The notes beneath the pieces are model-generated. The model made no database searches. It was not told the DNA's origin and worked only from the letters and a program-made list of their open reading frames with translations. Shown in pieces: positions 18,523 to 28,296 of a stretch of 64,000 nucleotides of DNA. The DNA lies in the NCBI RefSeq assembly GCF_003269425.1, contig NZ_CP030104.1, positions 2,785,501 to 2,849,500 of the forward strand, written 5' to 3'. The DNA is from Flagellimonas maritima (lineage in GTDB: Bacteria > Bacteroidota > Bacteroidia > Flavobacteriales > Flavobacteriaceae). A program made the translations under genes and the position numbers. How positions within the stretch are numbered: the first letter of the stretch is position 1; every line of letters begins with the position of its first letter.

Positions 18523-19770
18523 ATGCAAGCAGAAATAATAACCATTGGGGACGAAATCCTCATTGGACAGATTGTGGATTCCAATTCCGCGTTTATTTCC
18601 AAAGAACTCAATAAGATAGGTGTTTCGGTATACCAAATTACATCGATACAAGACGATAGGGAACACATTCTTGATGCTCTTAAAACTGCAAGGGAAAGAT
18701 CATCAATAGTAATTCTTACAGGAGGATTGGGCCCCACAAAAGATGATATTACCAAAAAAACACTTTGTGAGTTTTTTAATGATGAATTGGTTCAAAATAC
18801 AAAAGTTTTAGAGCACATAGAAGAGTTGTTCGAAAAATATATCTCCACACCAATTTCCGACCTTAACCGAGAACAGGCTTTGGTTCCTTCCAGAGCGGAA
18901 GTCTTGCACAATGCCAATGGAACTGCCCCTGGCCTATGGATAAAAAATGGAAATACTGCTTTTATCTCATTGCCGGGAGTGCCCTTTGAGATGAAAAACC
19001 TTTTAAAGGGCATTGTTCTTCCAAAAATCATGGAAGAGTACGAGCGTCCATATATTTTTCATAAGACCATTATGACCTATGGACTTGGAGAAAGTGCCAT
19101 TGCAGAAAAAATTGAAGAGTGGGAAGACAACCTGCCCAGTTTTATAAAGCTCGCCTATCTACCAAACCTTGGCAGGGTACGACTTAGGCTTACTGCGAAG
19201 GGGGTGGACAAAGAAATTCTTAAGGCTGGAGTAGAAACTGAAACCAAAAAACTATATCCATTAATAGGAGATATTATTTATGGTGAAGAAGAGGATGAAT
19301 CCATAGAGGCCCAAACAGCGAAGCTATTGGTTCAGAAAAAAATGACATTGGCTACGGCAGAAAGTTTTACTGGGGGTAAAATTGCCCAAAAGATTACAGC
19401 AATACCGGGCGCTTCATCTTATTTTAAAGGAAGTATAGTAAGCTACGCAACTGCAACTAAAATTAAAGTTTTGGGCGTGCCGGAAGATTTGATTTCAGAA
19501 TATTCTGTGGTAAGTGAAGAAGTGGCAATCGCCATGGCAAAAAATGTCAGGGAGATTTTAGGTACGGACTTTTCAATAGCGACAACAGGAAACGCAGGAC
19601 CTACAAAGGGAGATTCCAAGGTAGATGTTGGAACGGTATTTATTGCGATTAGCTCCCCAGAACACACTTTTGCCCAGAAATTCACTATGGGAAACCACAG
19701 GGAGCGAATCGTTCAGAAGTCTGTGAATAAAGCATTTGAGATGTTACAAAAAGAAATTTTGAATTTCTAA
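18523..19770 (+). CDS. cinA: CinA family protein (nicotinamide-nucleotide amidohydrolase)
   Basis: 415 residues: an N-terminal molybdopterin-binding-like domain ([26 protein letters not shown]) about 1-170, and a C-terminal PncC-type amidase from about 255 ([32 protein letters not shown]). The C-terminal domain deamidates nicotinamide mononucleotide in NAD recycling; the N-terminal part in some relatives is an ADP-ribose pyrophosphatase. It begins directly after the Hpt stop codon. Confidence 0.95.
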   Translation: MQAEIITIGDEILIGQIVDSNSAFISKELNKIGVSVYQITSIQDDREHILDALKTARERSSIVILTGGLGPTKDDITKKTLCEFFNDELVQNTKVLEHIEELFEKYISTPISDLNREQALVPSRAEVLHNANGTAPGLWIKNGNTAFISLPGVPFEMKNLLKGIVLPKIMEEYERPYIFHKTIMTYGLGESAIAEKIEEWEDNLPSFIKLAYLPNLGRVRLRLTAKGVDKEILKAGVETETKKLYPLIGDIIYGEEEDESIEAQTAKLLVQKKMTLATAESFTGGKIAQKITAIPGASSYFKGSIVSYATATKIKVLGVPEDLISEYSVVSEEVAIAMAKNVREILGTDFSIATTGNAGPTKGDSKVDVGTVFIAISSPEHTFAQKFTMGNHRERIVQKSVNKAFEMLQKEILNF

Positions 19771-19780
19771 AAAAAGAATT

Positions 19781-19810
19781 TTGTCCATCCACTAAAATGC
19801 CATAAATTTG
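19781..19810 (+). promoter_or_regulatory. Consensus flavobacterial promoter for rpmB-rpmG
   Basis: TTG (19781-19783), exactly 19 bases, then TAAATTTG (19803-19810). This matches the Bacteroidota primary-sigma consensus TTG-N19-TAnnTTTG. The start codon of rpmB lies 33 bases downstream. Confidence 0.85.
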
Positions 19811-19843
19811 CAGCCTCAATAAAATCACTCAAAAGTTAGGGAG

Positions 19844-20071
19844 ATGTCTAAGATTTGTGAAGTTACAGGAAAAAAGGTAATGTTTGGAAACAACGTATCT
19901 TTCTCCATCAATAAAACCAAAAGGAGATTCGATGTGAATATTTCCAAAAGGAAGTTCTATATTCCGGAAGAAGATCGTTGGGTGACCCTAAATGTGTCCG
20001 CAAGAGGTTTAAAGATTATCAACAAAAGGGGAATCTCTGCTGTTTTAAAGGAAATGAATTCCAAAAAATAG
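19844..20071 (+). CDS. rpmB: 50S ribosomal protein L28 (bL28)
   Basis: 75 residues; CEVTGKKVMFGNNVSFSINKTKRRF at the start and LNVSARGLKIINKRG later are the family signatures. The Cys-containing N-terminus is kept but only one zinc-type cysteine is visible, so it is the zinc-free form. First gene of a three-gene ribosomal operon with a strong promoter. Confidence 0.97.
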   Translation: MSKICEVTGKKVMFGNNVSFSINKTKRRFDVNISKRKFYIPEEDRWVTLNVSARGLKIINKRGISAVLKEMNSKK

Positions 20072-20098
20072 GTAGTACAGGATTTTAAGCACGATACA

Positions 20099-20281
20099 AT
20101 GGCAAAAAAAGGAAATAGAGTTCAAGTTATTTTGGAGTGTACAGAGCATAAAGAATCTGGTATGCCAGGTACTTCACGCTACATAACGACCAAAAATAAA
20201 AAGAACACGCCGGACAGGATGGAAATTAAAAAATTCAATCCTATTCTAAAGCGTATGACAGTCCATAAAGAAATTAAATAA
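20099..20281 (+). CDS. rpmG: 50S ribosomal protein L33 (bL33)
   Basis: 60 residues; [39 protein letters not shown] and a C-terminal basic end identify bL33. Only one Cys is present, the zinc-independent form. Lies 27 bases after rpmB. Confidence 0.97.
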   Translation: MAKKGNRVQVILECTEHKESGMPGTSRYITTKNKKNTPDRMEIKKFNPILKRMTVHKEIK

Positions 20282-20333
20282 TTACGAATTTTAGCGTTAA
20301 GTTCAAATTCCAGATAGTTCAAACAGTTAAGAC

Positions 20334-20486
20334 ATGGCAAAGAAAACGGTAGCAACACTACAAGGTAGTTCCAAAAGATTGACAAAGGCCATCAAAATGG
20401 TAAAATCTCCTAAAACTGGAGCTTATACCTTTGTTGAATCGGTTATGTCACCAGAATTGGTAAATGATTGGTTGAACAAAAAATAG
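20334..20486 (+). CDS. DUF4295 family small ribosomal-operon protein
   Basis: 50 residues starting MAKKTVATLQGSSKRL and ending VNDWLNKK. It is strongly basic. This short family follows rpmB and rpmG throughout Bacteroidota; to my recollection it is a ribosomal component described as bL38 in a Flavobacterium ribosome structure, which I state from memory. The third and last gene of the operon, 52 bases after rpmG and followed by a terminator. Confidence 0.9.
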   Translation: MAKKTVATLQGSSKRLTKAIKMVKSPKTGAYTFVESVMSPELVNDWLNKK

Positions 20487-20510
20487 TTGACCAACATATC
20501 AAAATTTAGG

Positions 20511-20534
20511 GCCACTTTTAAAGTGGCTTTTTTT
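20511..20534 (+). terminator. Terminator of the rpmB-rpmG-DUF4295 operon
   Basis: GCCACTTT and AAAGTGGC pair nearly without a gap, then seven Ts. Confidence 0.9.
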
Positions 20535-20642
20535 ATTCCTCAATTTTATATGGTCGTAACACAATATACCAGAGCTTGTATTACTGGTTTTGTATTTTAC
20601 CGTAAATGACAATTGACTTTAACAAAACTCCCGCCACTTTCC

Positions 20643-20650
20643 TATCTTTG
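20643..20650 (+). promoter_or_regulatory. -7 element for ftsY
   Basis: TATCTTTG fits TAnnTTTG and lies 21 bases before the ATG at 20672. This supports that start over an in-frame ATG at 20606, which would lie upstream of the transcript. Confidence 0.6.
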
Positions 20651-20671
20651 ATACGTTTTGATTATTTGTTT

Positions 20672-21628
20672 ATGAGCCTTTTTAAAAAGATATTTTCCTC
20701 AGAAAAAAAAGAAACCCTGGATAAAGGACTGGAAAAGTCCAAATCCAATTTCTTTGGTAAACTCAGCAAAGCAGTTGCGGGTAAATCCAAAGTAGATGAT
20801 GAGGTGTTGGATAATCTCGAGGAAGTATTGATTACCTCAGATGTGGGAGTAGATACTACCTTAAAAATTATTGATCGGATTGAAGGACGTGTCTCCAGGG
20901 ATAAATATTTGGGCACTGAAGAATTGAATAAAATACTTCGTGAAGAAATAGCAGGGTTGTTGTCCGAAACAAATGTGGGTGAAGATACGGAGTTTGTTGT
21001 GCCAAAGGATAAGAAACCCTATGTTATCATGGTTGTAGGCGTCAATGGAGTAGGGAAGACCACTACTATTGGAAAATTGGCAAGTCAATTCAAGAAAAAA
21101 GGATTAAAAGTGACTTTGGGGGCAGGTGATACTTTTAGGGCCGCCGCCATAGATCAATTGGAAGTTTGGGCAAAGCGTGTGGATGTTCCCATTGTAAAGC
21201 AAAAAATGGGAAGTGACCCAGCATCCGTATCGTTTGATACACTGAGTTCGGCAGTTGCGGAAAACGCGGATGTTGTTCTGATTGACACCGCGGGTAGATT
21301 GCATAATAAAATAAATCTTATGAACGAACTTTCAAAAGTAAAAAGGGTCATGCAAAAAGTAGTACCGGATGCTCCTCACGAAGTTTTACTGGTTTTGGAT
21401 GGTTCAACTGGACAAAATGCCTTTGAACAGGCCAAACAATTTACAAAAGCTACCGAAGTTACAAGCTTGGCAGTCACTAAATTGGACGGTACAGCAAAAG
21501 GTGGTGTTGTGATAGGAATCTCGGATCAGTTTCAGATTCCGGTCAAGTATATTGGAGTAGGTGAGGGCATCGATGATTTACAGGTCTTTAATAAGTACGA
21601 GTTTGTCGATTCTTTTTTTAAAATGTAA
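20672..21628 (+). CDS. ftsY: Signal recognition particle receptor FtsY
   Basis: 318 residues from the preferred ATG (MSLFKKIFSSEKK). The NG domain has the GTPase motifs GVNGVGKTT (G1), GDTFRAAA, DTAGR (G3) and TKLDGTAKGG (G4). The acidic A-domain of enterobacterial FtsY is nearly absent, as in many Bacteroidota. It docks ribosomes carrying SRP at the SecYEG channel. The longer frame from 20606 would add 22 residues without family likeness and is not favoured. Confidence 0.96.
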   Translation: MSLFKKIFSSEKKETLDKGLEKSKSNFFGKLSKAVAGKSKVDDEVLDNLEEVLITSDVGVDTTLKIIDRIEGRVSRDKYLGTEELNKILREEIAGLLSETNVGEDTEFVVPKDKKPYVIMVVGVNGVGKTTTIGKLASQFKKKGLKVTLGAGDTFRAAAIDQLEVWAKRVDVPIVKQKMGSDPASVSFDTLSSAVAENADVVLIDTAGRLHNKINLMNELSKVKRVMQKVVPDAPHEVLLVLDGSTGQNAFEQAKQFTKATEVTSLAVTKLDGTAKGGVVIGISDQFQIPVKYIGVGEGIDDLQVFNKYEFVDSFFKM

Positions 21629-21629
21629 G

Positions 21630-22499
21630 ATGAAACAGGTGATACTAAAATCAGGGATACTTCTTAAATTCATGTTTCTGGTTTTCTCGACCTCTTTCTA
21701 CTCACAAATAAAGCATCCAAAAGCCAGCCCATTTTCAGAAGTGCACCAACAATTGGGGTTATCAAAAATTTCGGTACAATACTCCCGTCCCGCAACCAAG
21801 GGAAGGACTATTTTTGGAGGTTTGGTTCCTTATGGTCGTATTTGGAGGGTCGGTGCCAATGAGTCCACTAAAATAATTGTGGATGCTGATATGGAAGTTC
21901 TTGGCAATCCTTTGCCCAAAGGTATTTATGCACTATACGCTTTTCCAGAAGAAGATAGCTGGCAAATAGCATTTCACACAAATACGAGCCATTGGGGAGA
22001 TGGCCGTAAGGATTATGACCCAAAAGAAGACCTTTTTCGAATCAACGTCATACCAAAGCAGATTTCCTATCATCAAGAAAACTTGTTAATCGCTTTTGAT
22101 TCCATTACCCATAATTCAGTAAATATGGAATTGATTTGGGCAAGTACCAAAGTAATGTTTCCTTTTACGGTGGATACCCACGCCCAAATGGAGCAAGAAA
22201 TTGCAAAACAAATTTTGGAAAACCCGACCGCACAGACCTATTATGAAGCTGCTAGGTATCTGCAAGAGCAGGGTAAATCGTATAAACAAGCGCTGGAATA
22301 TCTCAGAACAGCTATTGAAAAAGGTGGTGATACCTACTATTTCCACAGGGTTAAATCCTTGGTAGAGGCTGCACTTGGGCAATATGAAAATGCCATAAAT
22401 TCTGCACAAAAATCCCTAGCTTTAGCCCAGGAACAAGAAAAAGATGAATTTGTTCGAATGAATCAAAATAACATCAAAAGATGGAAAAAATTACTTTAA
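21630..22499 (+). CDS. Secreted DUF2911 family protein with TPR-like tail
   Basis: 289 residues from the ATG that follows the ftsY stop by one base; the earlier in-frame ATG lies inside ftsY. A signal peptide ends near SFYSQ. The DUF2911 core (ISVQYSRPATKGRTIFGGLVPYGRIWRVGANESTKI, about 47-80) is followed by a C-terminal half with two repeats resembling TPR helices (TYYEAARYLQEQGKSYKQALEYLRTAI). DUF2911 proteins are common exported proteins of Bacteroidota with no known function. It overlaps the amidase gene by 19 bases. Confidence 0.85.
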   Translation: MKQVILKSGILLKFMFLVFSTSFYSQIKHPKASPFSEVHQQLGLSKISVQYSRPATKGRTIFGGLVPYGRIWRVGANESTKIIVDADMEVLGNPLPKGIYALYAFPEEDSWQIAFHTNTSHWGDGRKDYDPKEDLFRINVIPKQISYHQENLLIAFDSITHNSVNMELIWASTKVMFPFTVDTHAQMEQEIAKQILENPTAQTYYEAARYLQEQGKSYKQALEYLRTAIEKGGDTYYFHRVKSLVEAALGQYENAINSAQKSLALAQEQEKDEFVRMNQNNIKRWKKLL

Positions 22500-24181
22500 G
22501 ATTGAAGCGATCAGCATACCTTTCCTTTTATATAATTCTATTTGCTTTTATAGGTTGTAAAGAGCAAACCAAGGACCGGTCTATAAAAAAAGACGTTGTT
22601 TTGTGGCAACCCTATAATGATTCAACAGAGGTAGCTGAAAATGCAGCACATGAAAATGAACGAATGCGGTATAAGTTTATTCAATCCCGTGTGTTGGACA
22701 AAAATGAAGTATTTCTGCCTTTATATGAGGAAGTTTCCAACTTTGGTGTTGCGGTTTATGAGTCGCTCAAACCAATGATTCTTGAACAGGATATCCCTAC
22801 TATTCAGAAACACATATCTGATGGTAAATTGACCTACGAACAATTGGTTCTTTTTTATTTAAAACGTATTTACAACTTTGAGCTGAACAATGAAACCACC
22901 TTAAATACGGTGCTTGCCCTAAATCCAAATGTAGTTGAAGAAGCCAGAAATTTGGACACCAGTTCCAAAGGGCACCACTTAATTTATGGGATGCCAATTC
23001 TACTGAAGGACAATATTGGTGCTGCTGGCATGGTAACTACTGCCGGAGCAGTGGCTTTAAAGGAAAACAAAACAGATGATGCATTTATAGTCCAACGCCT
23101 AAAAGAGAATGGCGCTTTGATTTTGGGCAAGGTCAATTTGAGCGAATGGGCCAATTTTCTATGCGATGGTTGTCCCAATGGGCAAAGTGCTATCGGTGGC
23201 CAAACCTTGAACCCATACGGTAGACGCATTTTTGATACGGGTGGTTCCAGTGCCGGTAGTGGTACATCCATTGCAGTAAATTATGCAGTTGGTGCGGTCG
23301 GTACGGAGACTTCAGGTTCTATCCTATCACCATCAAGTCAAAATTCAGTTGTGGGCATGAAACCTACCGTAGGACTGTTGAGCAGAACAGGGATTGTCCC
23401 CATTTCAAGTACGTTGGATACACCAGGTCCAATGACGAGAAATATTATAGATAATGCAATTCTTTTGGATGCCATGGTGGGTTATGATGAAGCGGACAGC
23501 TCATCAAAAAAAACCGGTTGGAAAGAAGCTTGGTTAAATCTAGATGAAAAGCCCAGTTTGAAGGATAAACGTTTTGGAGCATTTAAAAACTATATCGAAA
23601 GTGATTCCCTTTACCGAATGACACTAAAAAAAATGAAGGCTGCCGGTGCAATCATTATAGAATTTGAACCACTGGAAGTAAATTTTGATGGCTTCCTTTC
23701 AATTTTGAATATTGATATGAAAAATGATTTGCCAAGATATGTCACAACACAGGTGAAGAATAAAGATGCGGTGCTTGTTGAGGACGTTCAAGATATTATA
23801 AATTTCAATTTACAGGATTCTTTGGTTCGGATTCCTTATGGACAGGCCCGTTTTGAAGGTATTATTTCTGATTCTACCTCTATTGAAGAACTTGAAGCAA
23901 TTAAAAAAAGATTACAGACCGAAGGGCGGAAATATTTCAACACCCCCATGGAGGAACATCAATTGGATGCCGTTCTATCCATCAATAACTATGATGCCGG
24001 TTATGCTGCTGCAGCCCTGTATCCTGCATTGACAATTCCGATGGGCTATAAGGATTCCGGTGAACCCGTCAGCCTAACATTTATTGGGAAGCAATTTGAA
24101 GAAGCCAAATTATATGGTCTTGGAACTGCTTATGAGAACTTGACACGAGCGAGAAAAATTCCCGAAGGATACAAGGATTAA
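22481..24181 (+). CDS. Amidase-signature lipoprotein
   Basis: 566 residues with a lipoprotein signal (lipobox Cys26 in FIGCKEQ). The amidase-signature Ser-cisSer-Lys triad is visible: Lys in MPILLKDNIG, the cis-Ser in GTETSGSI with the preceding GGSSAGSG loop, and downstream the GMKPTVGLLSRTG motif. It hydrolyses an amide in the periplasm, anchored to a membrane. The gene starts inside the end of the DUF2911 gene and its tail overlaps the convergent serine-hydrolase gene by four bases. Substrate unknown. Confidence 0.92.
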   Translation: MEKITLRLKRSAYLSFYIILFAFIGCKEQTKDRSIKKDVVLWQPYNDSTEVAENAAHENERMRYKFIQSRVLDKNEVFLPLYEEVSNFGVAVYESLKPMILEQDIPTIQKHISDGKLTYEQLVLFYLKRIYNFELNNETTLNTVLALNPNVVEEARNLDTSSKGHHLIYGMPILLKDNIGAAGMVTTAGAVALKENKTDDAFIVQRLKENGALILGKVNLSEWANFLCDGCPNGQSAIGGQTLNPYGRRIFDTGGSSAGSGTSIAVNYAVGAVGTETSGSILSPSSQNSVVGMKPTVGLLSRTGIVPISSTLDTPGPMTRNIIDNAILLDAMVGYDEADSSSKKTGWKEAWLNLDEKPSLKDKRFGAFKNYIESDSLYRMTLKKMKAAGAIIIEFEPLEVNFDGFLSILNIDMKNDLPRYVTTQVKNKDAVLVEDVQDIINFNLQDSLVRIPYGQARFEGIISDSTSIEELEAIKKRLQTEGRKYFNTPMEEHQLDAVLSINNYDAGYAAAALYPALTIPMGYKDSGEPVSLTFIGKQFEEAKLYGLGTAYENLTRARKIPEGYKD

Positions 24182-25260
24182 TTGATATATTCGTTCAGTT
24201 TTTCCCATAATCCGTTATCAAAACTTGACGGACCGAGCAAATCGTCACCGGCATCACCTCCCATACGGACGATAACAAGTCCTAAACTGGGTACTATGTA
24301 TAGTTTCTGGTCATCCTTTCCAAGACCTGCATAAGTATCAGCTGGCGCATTGGGAATAAGTTCTCCTTGAAATTCAGTTTGAAACGCTGGAACTCTATAA
24401 CTCTGTTTTCCGTTCAGCCACCAAAGGTATCCATAGGATTTATTTAGATTTTGTGAAGTATTTTTCATTGCTGTTCTATAAGAAGCATCGTCAAGTATAA
24501 CTTCCCCGTTCCATTTGCCGTTGCCCAGATTTAAAAGCCCAAACCGCGCCATACTTCGTGCAGTACTGAAAAAGACATTGTTTGTGTCATTAGTGGCAAA
24601 CCAAAAACCGTCCATTCCTATTTTATTCCGTAATCTTGAGTTGAAATAGTCTTTCCATTGCATATTTGAAGCATTGGCAACAACACTTTGCAATAGCGTA
24701 TATGGTCCATTGTGGTATGCCCATCTTATGCCGGCATCCGCAATAAAAGTCAAGCATTCCTTTGTAATACAATCAAATTCGGTTTCATCCAAACCGCTGG
24801 TCATTGTAAGTTGATGCCAAACGTTTATCTTATTTTCTTTATCCAACGAAAGACTTGTCCACCCCTCTCCCAAATAATTGGATGTTTTACTGTTGATATC
24901 CAAAAGGCCTTCCTCCTGTGCCAAACCTACGCTAAATGCGGTCAAAGTTTTCCCTGCGGATGCCCAATACCAACTTGTATTCTGGTCATGTTCTCCAAAG
25001 TATCGTTCAATGACTATTTTCCCATCTTTTAAGATGATGAAAGCTCTTGTGTTCTTTTCCTCTAAAAAATCAAAAATTTCTTCTTCGACGTTTTCGTCCC
25101 AGCCAAGTGCTGCTGCAGAAACCGTTTCCCATTCAACAGATTGACTGGGTGGAAAATATAGGTTTGTAACTTCAGGTTCATCCATGCCTCCATTATCAGA
25201 TTCCGAACAACTCCAAAGTAATGTCAAAACAATAAAAACGATGAAAAATGAATTCTTCAT
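24178..25260 (-). CDS. Serine hydrolase, class C beta-lactamase/DD-peptidase fold, lipoprotein
   Basis: 360 residues; lipobox Cys18 (LWSCSES). The nucleophile motif SxxK is Ser101-Ala-Gly-Lys104, the YxN motif is Tyr-His-Asn near residue 182. The C-terminal KTG-like element is not obvious. Such proteins are esterases, peptidases or penicillin-binding enzymes; resistance is not implied. It is tail-to-tail with the amidase. Confidence 0.88.
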   Translation of the reverse strand: MKNSFFIVFIVLTLLWSCSESDNGGMDEPEVTNLYFPPSQSVEWETVSAAALGWDENVEEEIFDFLEEKNTRAFIILKDGKIVIERYFGEHDQNTSWYWASAGKTLTAFSVGLAQEEGLLDINSKTSNYLGEGWTSLSLDKENKINVWHQLTMTSGLDETEFDCITKECLTFIADAGIRWAYHNGPYTLLQSVVANASNMQWKDYFNSRLRNKIGMDGFWFATNDTNNVFFSTARSMARFGLLNLGNGKWNGEVILDDASYRTAMKNTSQNLNKSYGYLWWLNGKQSYRVPAFQTEFQGELIPNAPADTYAGLGKDDQKLYIVPSLGLVIVRMGGDAGDDLLGPSSFDNGLWEKLNEYIN

Positions 25261-25359
25261 GATTTGGGATTTAAATGATTGACTACAATGGTCTTTAAAG
25301 GTTTAACGTAGGTTCATTAAAAATATGCATGCAAATCGATGTAATGCGTTGTCTTATCG

Positions 25360-25367
25360 TATTTTTG
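25360..25367 (+). promoter_or_regulatory. -7 element for rimO
   Basis: TATTTTTG fits TAnnTTTG, 19 bases before the ATG at 25387. No TTG at the expected -33 position. Confidence 0.45.
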
Positions 25368-25386
25368 CACTCCATTTAGAAAAACT

Positions 25387-26709
25387 ATGCGTACAAAGTC
25401 GCTCAAGAAGAATAAAATCAATGTAGTAACCCTAGGATGTAGTAAAAACATCTACGATTCAGAGGTGCTTATGGGACAACTACGTGCCAATAATAAAGAA
25501 GTGGTCCATGAGGAAGAAGGCAATATGGTGGTCATAAATACCTGTGGATTTATAGCCAATGCGAAAGAGGAAAGCGTAAACACGATCTTGGAATACGTTC
25601 AAAAGAAAGAGGAGGGCAATATTGACAAGGTTTTTGTAACAGGTTGTTTGAGCGAACGCTATAAACCGGATTTGGAAAAGGAGATTCCAAACGTGGATGA
25701 ATATTTTGGCACTAGCGACTTGCCCAATTTATTGAAAGCTTTAGGGGCTGATTACAAGCATGAGTTGATTGGTGAGCGCCTGACCACAACACCTAAGAAT
25801 TACGCCTATTTAAAGATAGCCGAAGGTTGTGATAGACCTTGCTCTTTTTGTGCGATTCCGTTAATGCGGGGTAAGCACAGAAGCAAGCCCATCGAAGAAC
25901 TGGTCTCGGAATCAGAAAAATTGGCAGCAAAAGGGGTAAAAGAACTTATTTTGATTGCACAGGACTTGACTTACTATGGACTTGACCTTTATAAAAAAAG
26001 AAATCTGGCAGAATTGCTCCAAGCTTTGGTAAAAGTAGATGGAATTGAGTGGATTCGCTTACACTATGCCTTCCCTACAGGATTTCCAATGGATGTGCTT
26101 GAGGTCATGAAAAATGAACCGAAGATCTGTAATTATATCGATATTCCTCTGCAACATATTGCAGATCCTATTCTAAAGAGTATGAGGCGGGGAACCACAA
26201 AAGCGAAAACAACCAAGTTGCTTATAGATTTTAGGGAAGCCGTCCCTGAAATGACCATACGTACTACATTGATCGTCGGTTATCCCGGGGAAACGGAAGA
26301 AGATTTTCAGACACTGAAAAATTGGGTGAAGGAGATGCGTTTTGAAAGATTGGGTTGTTTTACCTATAGTCATGAGGAAAATACACATGCTTACACTTTG
26401 GTAGATGATGTTCCCGAAGCTGTAAAGCAGAAACGTGCCAATGATATTATGGAAATACAGTCCCAGATTTCATGGGAGCTCAACCAAGAGAAAATAGGGA
26501 AATCGTTTCAATGTATCATTGATCGAAAAGAAGGTAATTATTTTGTTGGCAGAACTGAATTTGACTCACCGGATGTGGATAACGAAGTACTTATCAACGC
26601 TGCCGAACATTATGTAAAAATTGGGGACTTTACAAATATTGCCATAACTGAAGCATCTGATTTTGATTTATATGGTGTTCCTGTCCTGGATTCGAATAGC
26701 ATTCTGTGA
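25387..26709 (+). CDS. rimO: Ribosomal protein S12 methylthiotransferase RimO
   Basis: 440 residues. The N-terminal UPF0004 domain begins VVTLGCSKNIYDSE (Cys18), with further cluster cysteines in NTCGF and TGCLSERY; the radical-SAM motif CDRPCSFCAIP (about 148-158) carries the CxxxCxxC triad; a TRAM domain ends the protein. It adds a methylthio group to an aspartate of S12 using two iron-sulfur clusters. SKN after the first Cys favours RimO over MiaB. Confidence 0.96.
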   Translation: MRTKSLKKNKINVVTLGCSKNIYDSEVLMGQLRANNKEVVHEEEGNMVVINTCGFIANAKEESVNTILEYVQKKEEGNIDKVFVTGCLSERYKPDLEKEIPNVDEYFGTSDLPNLLKALGADYKHELIGERLTTTPKNYAYLKIAEGCDRPCSFCAIPLMRGKHRSKPIEELVSESEKLAAKGVKELILIAQDLTYYGLDLYKKRNLAELLQALVKVDGIEWIRLHYAFPTGFPMDVLEVMKNEPKICNYIDIPLQHIADPILKSMRRGTTKAKTTKLLIDFREAVPEMTIRTTLIVGYPGETEEDFQTLKNWVKEMRFERLGCFTYSHEENTHAYTLVDDVPEAVKQKRANDIMEIQSQISWELNQEKIGKSFQCIIDRKEGNYFVGRTEFDSPDVDNEVLINAAEHYVKIGDFTNIAITEASDFDLYGVPVLDSNSIL

Positions 26710-26751
26710 AAACCCCTTCACTTTTAAGCAATTACTTTAATCTTATTTGCT

Positions 26752-26809
26752 GTTCGTTTTGTGCAGCACGCAGAAAAGTGTAAAGCGATACGCGTATAGC
26801 CGAACGAAC
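26752..26809. repeat. Inverted repeat in a convergent intergenic region
   Basis: GTTCGTT at 26752-26758 and its exact complement AACGAAC at 26803-26809 flank 44 bases, and a shorter GCTG/CAGC pair is near the left arm. It lies between rimO and the convergent anti-sigma gene. It may be a loose terminator or an RNA structure. Confidence 0.35.
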
Positions 26810-26874
26810 CTACTTTAGCCAACCTTTAATCGTAATCAAAATCCACAGGGCCTTAGCCAATGGCAATTTAATTG

Positions 26875-27630
26875 CTAAAGTATTACATAAGAAACCAATT
26901 GCTCAACCGTAGGGTGGTCATTGCCCCCAGCAGGTTCTATCGTAATATTTAAGGACTCGGCATGGTCGATGTATTTTAGCACAACCAATTTTTCGTCCGT
27001 AGGTACAACACCCATATTTACCATTTCGCCTTCTACATCGCTCCACATTTGATAGGTTTTATCTCTAGGTAGTTTAGGCAGCCCTTGCGGATTTATCAAC
27101 ACCAGCTTATTTTTATGATTTACATAAGCAACTGCTTTGGCATTTGGCGCAATATGGTTTCCGTACAGTACTAACGGAACAACATTTGGATTGTTGATCG
27201 TTTCCAGCCGATTGGAAGTAAGCTGATAGTTTTGTTCCAAGTTTTCCAAACGTTGTTGTAGATTTACGGTTCTATCCTGCAGGGACTCCAAGTTCTGCTC
27301 TGCATTTTGCCATTGAGTATACATCCAAAGAGAACCCAAAAGAAAAAGAACGGCGAGACTTGCAGCTGCAAAAAGTGGAACCCAATTGGTTTTTTTTACT
27401 TGAGATTCTTCCAATTCGCTTTGTAAAGCAAGTTTGACATTTAATGGTGGTTCAATAGCATTTTCAAAGGATATTCTCTCAAGATCTGCTTCCAACAAAT
27501 CTAACTGTTGTTTTAATTCGATGTCATTTTGCAGAATACTTTCTATCGTAGCCGTATCTTCTTTTGATAGCGAGCCTAATATGTATTGCTCCAAAAGCCC
27601 TTCTTTCAGTATTTTATCCTTTTCCATCAT
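26875..27630 (-). CDS. Anti-sigma factor, RskA-type
   Basis: 251 residues: a cytoplasmic N-terminal sigma-binding part (LLEQYILGSLSKEDTATIESIL), one transmembrane segment (about 84-105, LFAAASLAVLFLLGSLWMY), a coiled-coil (QNLESLQDRTVNLQQRLENL), then a periplasmic RskA-like C-terminal domain (YQMWSDVEGEMVNMGVVP). It would hold the partner sigma factor at the membrane until a signal frees it. Its start overlaps the sigma stop by four bases (ATGA). Confidence 0.9.
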   Translation of the reverse strand: MMEKDKILKEGLLEQYILGSLSKEDTATIESILQNDIELKQQLDLLEADLERISFENAIEPPLNVKLALQSELEESQVKKTNWVPLFAAASLAVLFLLGSLWMYTQWQNAEQNLESLQDRTVNLQQRLENLEQNYQLTSNRLETINNPNVVPLVLYGNHIAPNAKAVAYVNHKNKLVLINPQGLPKLPRDKTYQMWSDVEGEMVNMGVVPTDEKLVVLKYIDHAESLNITIEPAGGNDHPTVEQLVSYVIL

Positions 27631-28187
27631 GCTATCATTTCAAAAATAAACCAAAGCCATACTAATTCATTGGTATATGATTTTCGTAATTGTTTTAATG
27701 CTTGCCTTACATAAGACTTAAAGGTTCCCAATGGCACTCCCATTTTTTCATGTGCCTCTTGGTGGGTATATCCTTTAAAATATATAAGAGCAATCGCTTC
27801 TTGGTGGTGGGGCTCCAACTTTTTTAATGAACCTTTCAATTGCAAATAATTAGGTTCAGGTTCAGTTGCTTTATCTTTATATACACTTAAATCTCCACTT
27901 TGGATGAGGTTATCCTTTCCTTTGAACGAATTAAGCGTCGTGTTTCTTGCAATCCTGTAGGCCCAGGTATAAAATTTTCCTTTGTCAGGATCGTAGCGGT
28001 CTATGTTTCTCCAAATTTTCACAAAAGTCTCTTGCAATAGATCTTCTGCTTGCGCTCCATCTCTGCACATACGTATTATTACACCATACAAAGCAGCGGA
28101 ATATTTATCGTATAAGCCATAAAGTGCGCTCTTATCGCCATTGGACAAACGGGCAATTAGCTCAGAATCGACTTGAGGTGTTTTCAT
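27627..28187 (-). CDS. RNA polymerase ECF sigma factor (SigK-like)
   Basis: 186 residues with sigma regions 2 (LYGLYDKYSAALYGVIIRMCRDGAQAEDLLQETFVKIWRNIDRY) and 4 (LEPHHQEAIALIYFKGYTHQEAHEKMGVPLGTFKSYVRQALKQLR). It resembles the SigK group that pairs with RskA anti-sigma proteins. It is coupled to the anti-sigma gene and faces away from a fasciclin-domain gene 109 bases away. The promoter it reads is not obvious in that gap. Confidence 0.92.
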   Translation of the reverse strand: MKTPQVDSELIARLSNGDKSALYGLYDKYSAALYGVIIRMCRDGAQAEDLLQETFVKIWRNIDRYDPDKGKFYTWAYRIARNTTLNSFKGKDNLIQSGDLSVYKDKATEPEPNYLQLKGSLKKLEPHHQEAIALIYFKGYTHQEAHEKMGVPLGTFKSYVRQALKQLRKSYTNELVWLWFIFEMIA

Positions 28188-28252
28188 TGATGTTAAAGAT
28201 ATGATAAAAAAGTATTGACCTCATCTATCTTAAAATTGTGGTGTATATAAAA

Positions 28253-28265
28253 GTGCATAGCGCAC
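28253..28265. promoter_or_regulatory. Short palindrome between the sigma and fasciclin genes
   Basis: GTGC-ATAGC-GCAC is an inverted repeat 31 bases before the fasciclin ATG. It is a possible regulator site or mRNA leader hairpin; no protein can be assigned. Confidence 0.3.
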
Positions 28266-28296
28266 AAGAACTTATAATTAAATCTAAAAAAAGAAA

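Noticed and set aside
20606..20671. Longer start for ftsY
   Set aside because: The -7 element at 20643-20650 would leave this ATG outside the transcript, and the extra residues do not fit FtsY.
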